Source of the DNA: an uncultured Collinsella sp. | GTDB lineage: Bacteria; Actinomycetota; Coriobacteriia; Coriobacteriales; Coriobacteriaceae | DNA length: 44,269 nt | Assembly: GCA_900540905.1 (NCBI GenBank) | Contig: UQHR01000017.1 | Span: 1-44,269, forward strand | Direction: 5' to 3' | Shown here: piece by piece, positions 41,640 through 44,269 of the stretch | Numbering within the stretch: the first letter of the stretch is position 1 | Layout of the letters: the number at the start of each line of letters is the position of its first letter | The notes under the pieces: generated by a model | Database searches by the model: none | Told to the model about the DNA's origin: nothing | Seen by the model: the letters and a program-made list of their open reading frames with translations, nothing else | Translations under genes and position numbers: made by a program

Positions 41640-41885
41640 GGCACAACACAAGCGTTCGACACGATAAACCAAGAACCGCGCTATGCAGTACAATAGAGTC
41701 GTCGATGGGCAACGTCGTCAGTCGAGACACGACCGCGCTCCGCACCCCTCCGTCTACTCGGTGCGCTCCCGCCTCCTCCCCGAGGCGGGATGTCGGCATT
41801 TTTCATGCACCGACAACCCAATAGCCTGTGAACAGCCCGGGCAGCATTGCACACGGGCAGCATCGCGTACCTCAACAACAAATGC
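41640..41885. other. Intergenic region between rnpB and rpsA
   Basis: No gene is supported. It holds a GC hairpin CCCGCCTC/GAGGCGGG near 41773-41795 followed on the plus strand by ATGTCGGCATTTTT, and a possible plus-strand TACAAT box near 41689. A short plus-strand RNA is conceivable but unproven. Confidence 0.25.
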
Positions 41886-41919
41886 AAAAAGGGACCCGTC
41901 CATTGCGGACGGGTCCCTT
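41886..41919 (-). terminator. rpsA terminator
   Basis: A perfect 13-bp stem AAGGGACCCGTCC/GGACGGGTCCCTT with a 5-nt loop is followed on the minus strand by a T-run (CCCTTTTTGC). It lies 24 bases after the stop codon. Confidence 0.92.
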
Positions 41920-41943
41920 AAAACAAGTGATCGTCAAACCGAT

Positions 41944-43110
41944 TTACTCGGCGTCGGTCTCCTCGTCCTTCTTCTCGGAAGGCAGCGGGGTAACCTCGAT
42001 CTCGACGCCCAGAGTCTCAGCAGCGGACTTCATGGACAGGGAGATACGACGACGGTCGAGGTCGATCTCCATGACCTTGACCTGAACCTTGTCGCCCACG
42101 TGGGTGACCTGAGAAGGCTGATCGACGTGCTTGTTGGCCATCTCGGAGATGTGCACCAGGCCCTCGATGCCCTCGCCCAGGTCGACGAAAGCGCCGAACG
42201 GGACAAGCTTGGTCACAGTGCCCTCGACGATAGCGCCGACGGGGTACTTCTTGACCAGTGCGCGCCACGGATCCTCGGTGGTCTGCTTGAGACCCAGGGA
42301 GATGCGCTCGCGGTTGAGATCGACGTCGAGAACCTCGACCTCGACCTCCTGGCCGACCTTGACAACCTCGGAAGGATGGTTGACGTGGTTCCAGGAGAGC
42401 TCGGAGATGTGGATGAGGCCGTCGATACCGCCGAGGTCGACGAAGGCGCCGAAGTCGACGATGGAGGAAACGGTGCCCTGGAGACGCATGCCGGACTTGA
42501 GCTTGGACAGGATCTCGGAGCGCTCGGCCTTACGGGACTCCTCGAGCACAACGCGACGGGAGAGGACGACGTTGTTGCGGTTGCGGTCCATCTCGATGAC
42601 GCGGGCCTCGATGCGGGTGCCCATGTAGGAGGTGAGGTCCTTGACACGACGGAGGTCGACGAGGGAAGCGGGCAGGAAGCCACGCAGGCCGATGTCGAGG
42701 ATCAGGCCGCCCTTGACAACCTCGATAACCTCGCCCTCGACGTTCTCGCCGGAGTTGAACTTCTCCTCGATGCGGTTCCAAGCACGCTCGTACTCGGCAC
42801 GCTTCTTGGACAGGACCAGACGACCGTCCTTGTCCTCCTTCTGAAGGACCAGAGCCTCGATGGGATCACCAAGTGCAACGATGTCTGCAGGGTTAGCGTC
42901 CTTACGGATGGACAGCTCGCGGACCGGGATAACGCCCTCGGACTTGAATCCGATGTCAACGAGCACCTCGTCATGCTCGATCTTAACGACAGTGCCGTTA
43001 ACGAGATCGCCCTCATCAAAGTCGGTAATCGTACCGTCGATGAGGTTGTTCATCTCCTCCTCGTTGACATCGTCAAGAGAGAAAATGGACGAGTTCTGAA
43101 TCTCACTCAA
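41944..43110 (-). CDS. rpsA: Ribosomal protein S1
   Basis: The 388-residue protein has four S1 RNA-binding domains at about 34-105, 120-187, 205-273 and 290-358. The last two show the canonical VSSIVDFGAFVDLGGIDGLIHISE and VTKLVPFGAFVDLGEGIEGLVHISE cores. The C-terminus is acidic. Four domains are usual for actinobacteria, against six in E. coli. The start appears to be TTG at 43110, eight bases after AAAGGGG. It has its own terminator. Confidence 0.93.
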   Translation of the reverse strand: MSEIQNSSIFSLDDVNEEEMNNLIDGTITDFDEGDLVNGTVVKIEHDEVLVDIGFKSEGVIPVRELSIRKDANPADIVALGDPIEALVLQKEDKDGRLVLSKKRAEYERAWNRIEEKFNSGENVEGEVIEVVKGGLILDIGLRGFLPASLVDLRRVKDLTSYMGTRIEARVIEMDRNRNNVVLSRRVVLEESRKAERSEILSKLKSGMRLQGTVSSIVDFGAFVDLGGIDGLIHISELSWNHVNHPSEVVKVGQEVEVEVLDVDLNRERISLGLKQTTEDPWRALVKKYPVGAIVEGTVTKLVPFGAFVDLGEGIEGLVHISEMANKHVDQPSQVTHVGDKVQVKVMEIDLDRRRISLSMKSAAETLGVEIEVTPLPSEKKDEETDAE

Positions 43111-43426
43111 AGGTGGACCCCTTTCGAACTACGGGGCCCCGATTGCTAGGACCTACAGAAGGGTGCGACAAGCACACAACGTTTAGGAACACTCGGGAGC
43201 CGACAGATACTAATGTGACGCTTATGCAATCACGTTCGTATAGGTTACGGGGAAATGGGTTCGATTTCAAGCGTGAACTGCGTTTTTTTACTCGTATGGA
43301 GACTTTTTCGTAATCTTATGGACAGCCGTCTCCACAACTTGACGATAAGCAGTTTGCCCATACGCCTTTGAGGTAAAGTATCCGGAGCCAACGATTCTGG
43401 AACGATTTATCGAGAAAGGTGCCCGC
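43111..43426. promoter_or_regulatory. Divergent region between rpsA and the HAD gene
   Basis: This 316-bp stretch holds no gene. On the minus strand TTGAAA-N17-TAACCT is a fair promoter guess for rpsA, leaving a leader of about 150 nt. For the plus strand a TTGACG at about 43339 has no convincing -10 partner. An oligo-T run lies near 43283. Confidence 0.35.
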
Positions 43427-44185
43427 GTGCTCAAAGCAGTCGTTTTCGATATGGACGAGACGCTTCTTAGCATTAACCTCAACGCATTCATCCTTCGGTA
43501 TTTTAAGGATGTCTCGTCGATGCTCGCGGACATCGGGCGACGCAGCCGCGGTGGCACGATGGCACGCCTCGGCACCATCTTGGTCGACCTCAACGCCAAC
43601 CGCCGCAGCGGCACGGACAATCGCACCAATCTTGAGTTCTACCAAGAAGAGGTTGAGCGCCGGTGCGGCATCTGCCTCTCCGATCCCCTCATCTACGAAG
43701 CGTTTACCTACTATGACCGCGAAGTTCTTCCGCACAAGAACGACGATGTCATTAACGCCCACGCCATGCCGGGCGCGCACGCCGCGCTCCAGGCTGTACA
43801 GGACGCAGGACTGCGTTGCGCGCTCTTCACCAACCCCAGCTTTCCGCAGGGGGCCATCGAGTGCCGCATGGGTTGGGGCGACCTGGCCGACGCCCCCTTT
43901 GAGCTCGTCACGCACATGGGAAACACCACCCGCTGCAAGCCCGATGCCACCTACTATCTAGAGCAGCTTCAGGTGATGGGGCTCGAGCCGCATGAGGTCC
44001 TCATGGTGGGCAACGACCCCAAGCGCGACTTCCCCAGCCCCGCCTGCGGCATTCAAACTGCCTACGTGGGCCAAGGCAAGCCCGGCCGAGCCACCTGGCG
44101 CGGCACCATGGAAGACTTCGCCCACAACTTCAACGCCGTAGTAGAAGCCTTCTACGAGCACCAAGTAGCCGACGAACTGTCGTAG
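43427..44185 (+). CDS. HAD-superfamily hydrolase
   Basis: The 252-residue HAD phosphatase has motif I FDMDETLL (nucleophile Asp8, acid/base Asp10), an inserted helical cap (about 15-105), motif II LFTNPS, motif III lysine in RCKPDATYY and motif IV MVGNDPKRD. It probably dephosphorylates a small metabolite; substrate unknown. The start is GTG at 43427, six bases after AAAGGTG. After the stop at 44185 the last 84 bases of the window show nothing recognisable. Confidence 0.9.
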   Translation: MLKAVVFDMDETLLSINLNAFILRYFKDVSSMLADIGRRSRGGTMARLGTILVDLNANRRSGTDNRTNLEFYQEEVERRCGICLSDPLIYEAFTYYDREVLPHKNDDVINAHAMPGAHAALQAVQDAGLRCALFTNPSFPQGAIECRMGWGDLADAPFELVTHMGNTTRCKPDATYYLEQLQVMGLEPHEVLMVGNDPKRDFPSPACGIQTAYVGQGKPGRATWRGTMEDFAHNFNAVVEAFYEHQVADELS

Positions 44186-44269
44186 GGTTCCTCGCACCGA
44201 CAAAAACAACGTCGCAGGTTGAGCATAAGTCAGACACTATGACCCAATCCAGGGGCACGGAAACGACAG

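Noticed and set aside
41770..41800. Small plus-strand RNA with terminator between rnpB and rpsA
   Set aside because: The hairpin is real, but the promoter is too weak and the T-run too far away to list as an RNA gene.

Overview
The window looks like chromosomal DNA of a gut Coriobacteriia member, most likely Collinsella or a close relative. The evidence is a high G+C content, strong AAGGAG-type ribosome sites next to frequent GTG/TTG starts, a four-domain S1 protein starting on TTG, a bacterial class A RNase P RNA, a giant InlB-repeat/BspA-type surface protein and a strongly anaerobic gene set. Genus is an inference from gene style; no 16S rRNA gene is present.

Layout. 1-780: the 3' end of an IS110-family transposase and its structured flank. 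705-13624 (minus): one giant cell-wall adhesin (about 4,305 residues if two single-base insertions are corrected). It is now split into three frames, and its sorting signal has lost the membrane tail at the IS junction. 13752-20203 (minus): a tight run of seven genes, yjiM-like double-cubane reductase, yjiL-like activator ATPase, GT4 glycosyltransferase, selD, yedF, a DUF3343 Se/S carrier and a class V aminotransferase/Cys-Sec lyase. 20280-27001 (minus): a complete peptide-type ABC importer (ATPases, permeases, lipoprotein) preceded by a second double-cubane-type protein. 27406-30893: modABC. 31097-32849: mog and moeA. 33061-35532 (plus): a ClC-type anion transporter and a diacylglycerol-kinase-family lipid kinase. 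35619-39549 (minus): a GGQ release-factor-like protein, xpt, an MFS transporter and an O-acetylhomoserine sulfhydrylase. 39779-40225 (plus): a C_GCAxxG_C_C redox protein. 40293-43110 (minus): yigZ, rnpB and rpsA. 43427-44185 (plus): a HAD phosphatase.

The main discovery is in the selenium block. Gene calling that stops at every UGA gives selD a false TTG start at codon 21. The real gene starts at 16895 and reads through an in-frame UGA at codon 17, exactly the catalytic Cys17 position of E. coli SelD, with Lys20 preserved. A perfect 8-bp hairpin with a GUC loop follows at a distance suited to a bacterial SECIS. SelD is therefore very probably a selenoprotein that makes selenophosphate for its own family.

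The overlapping and translationally coupled genes around it suggest that selenium handling, a glycosyltransferase and an ATP-driven double-cubane reductase work together. A GT4 enzyme beside selD recalls SenB, the selenosugar synthase of selenoneine biosynthesis, so a selenosugar or another small selenium metabolite is a testable idea. Molybdate uptake and molybdopterin insertion genes lie 7-15 kb away, as would suit a selenium-dependent molybdenum hydroxylase, but no such enzyme is in the window.

Other items worth attention are two roughly 100-nt palindromic elements with a shared core and compensatory changes (one is the rnpB terminator), a ModB permease carrying a large unassigned extracytoplasmic domain, and an inverted repeat that covers the adhesin's ribosome site.
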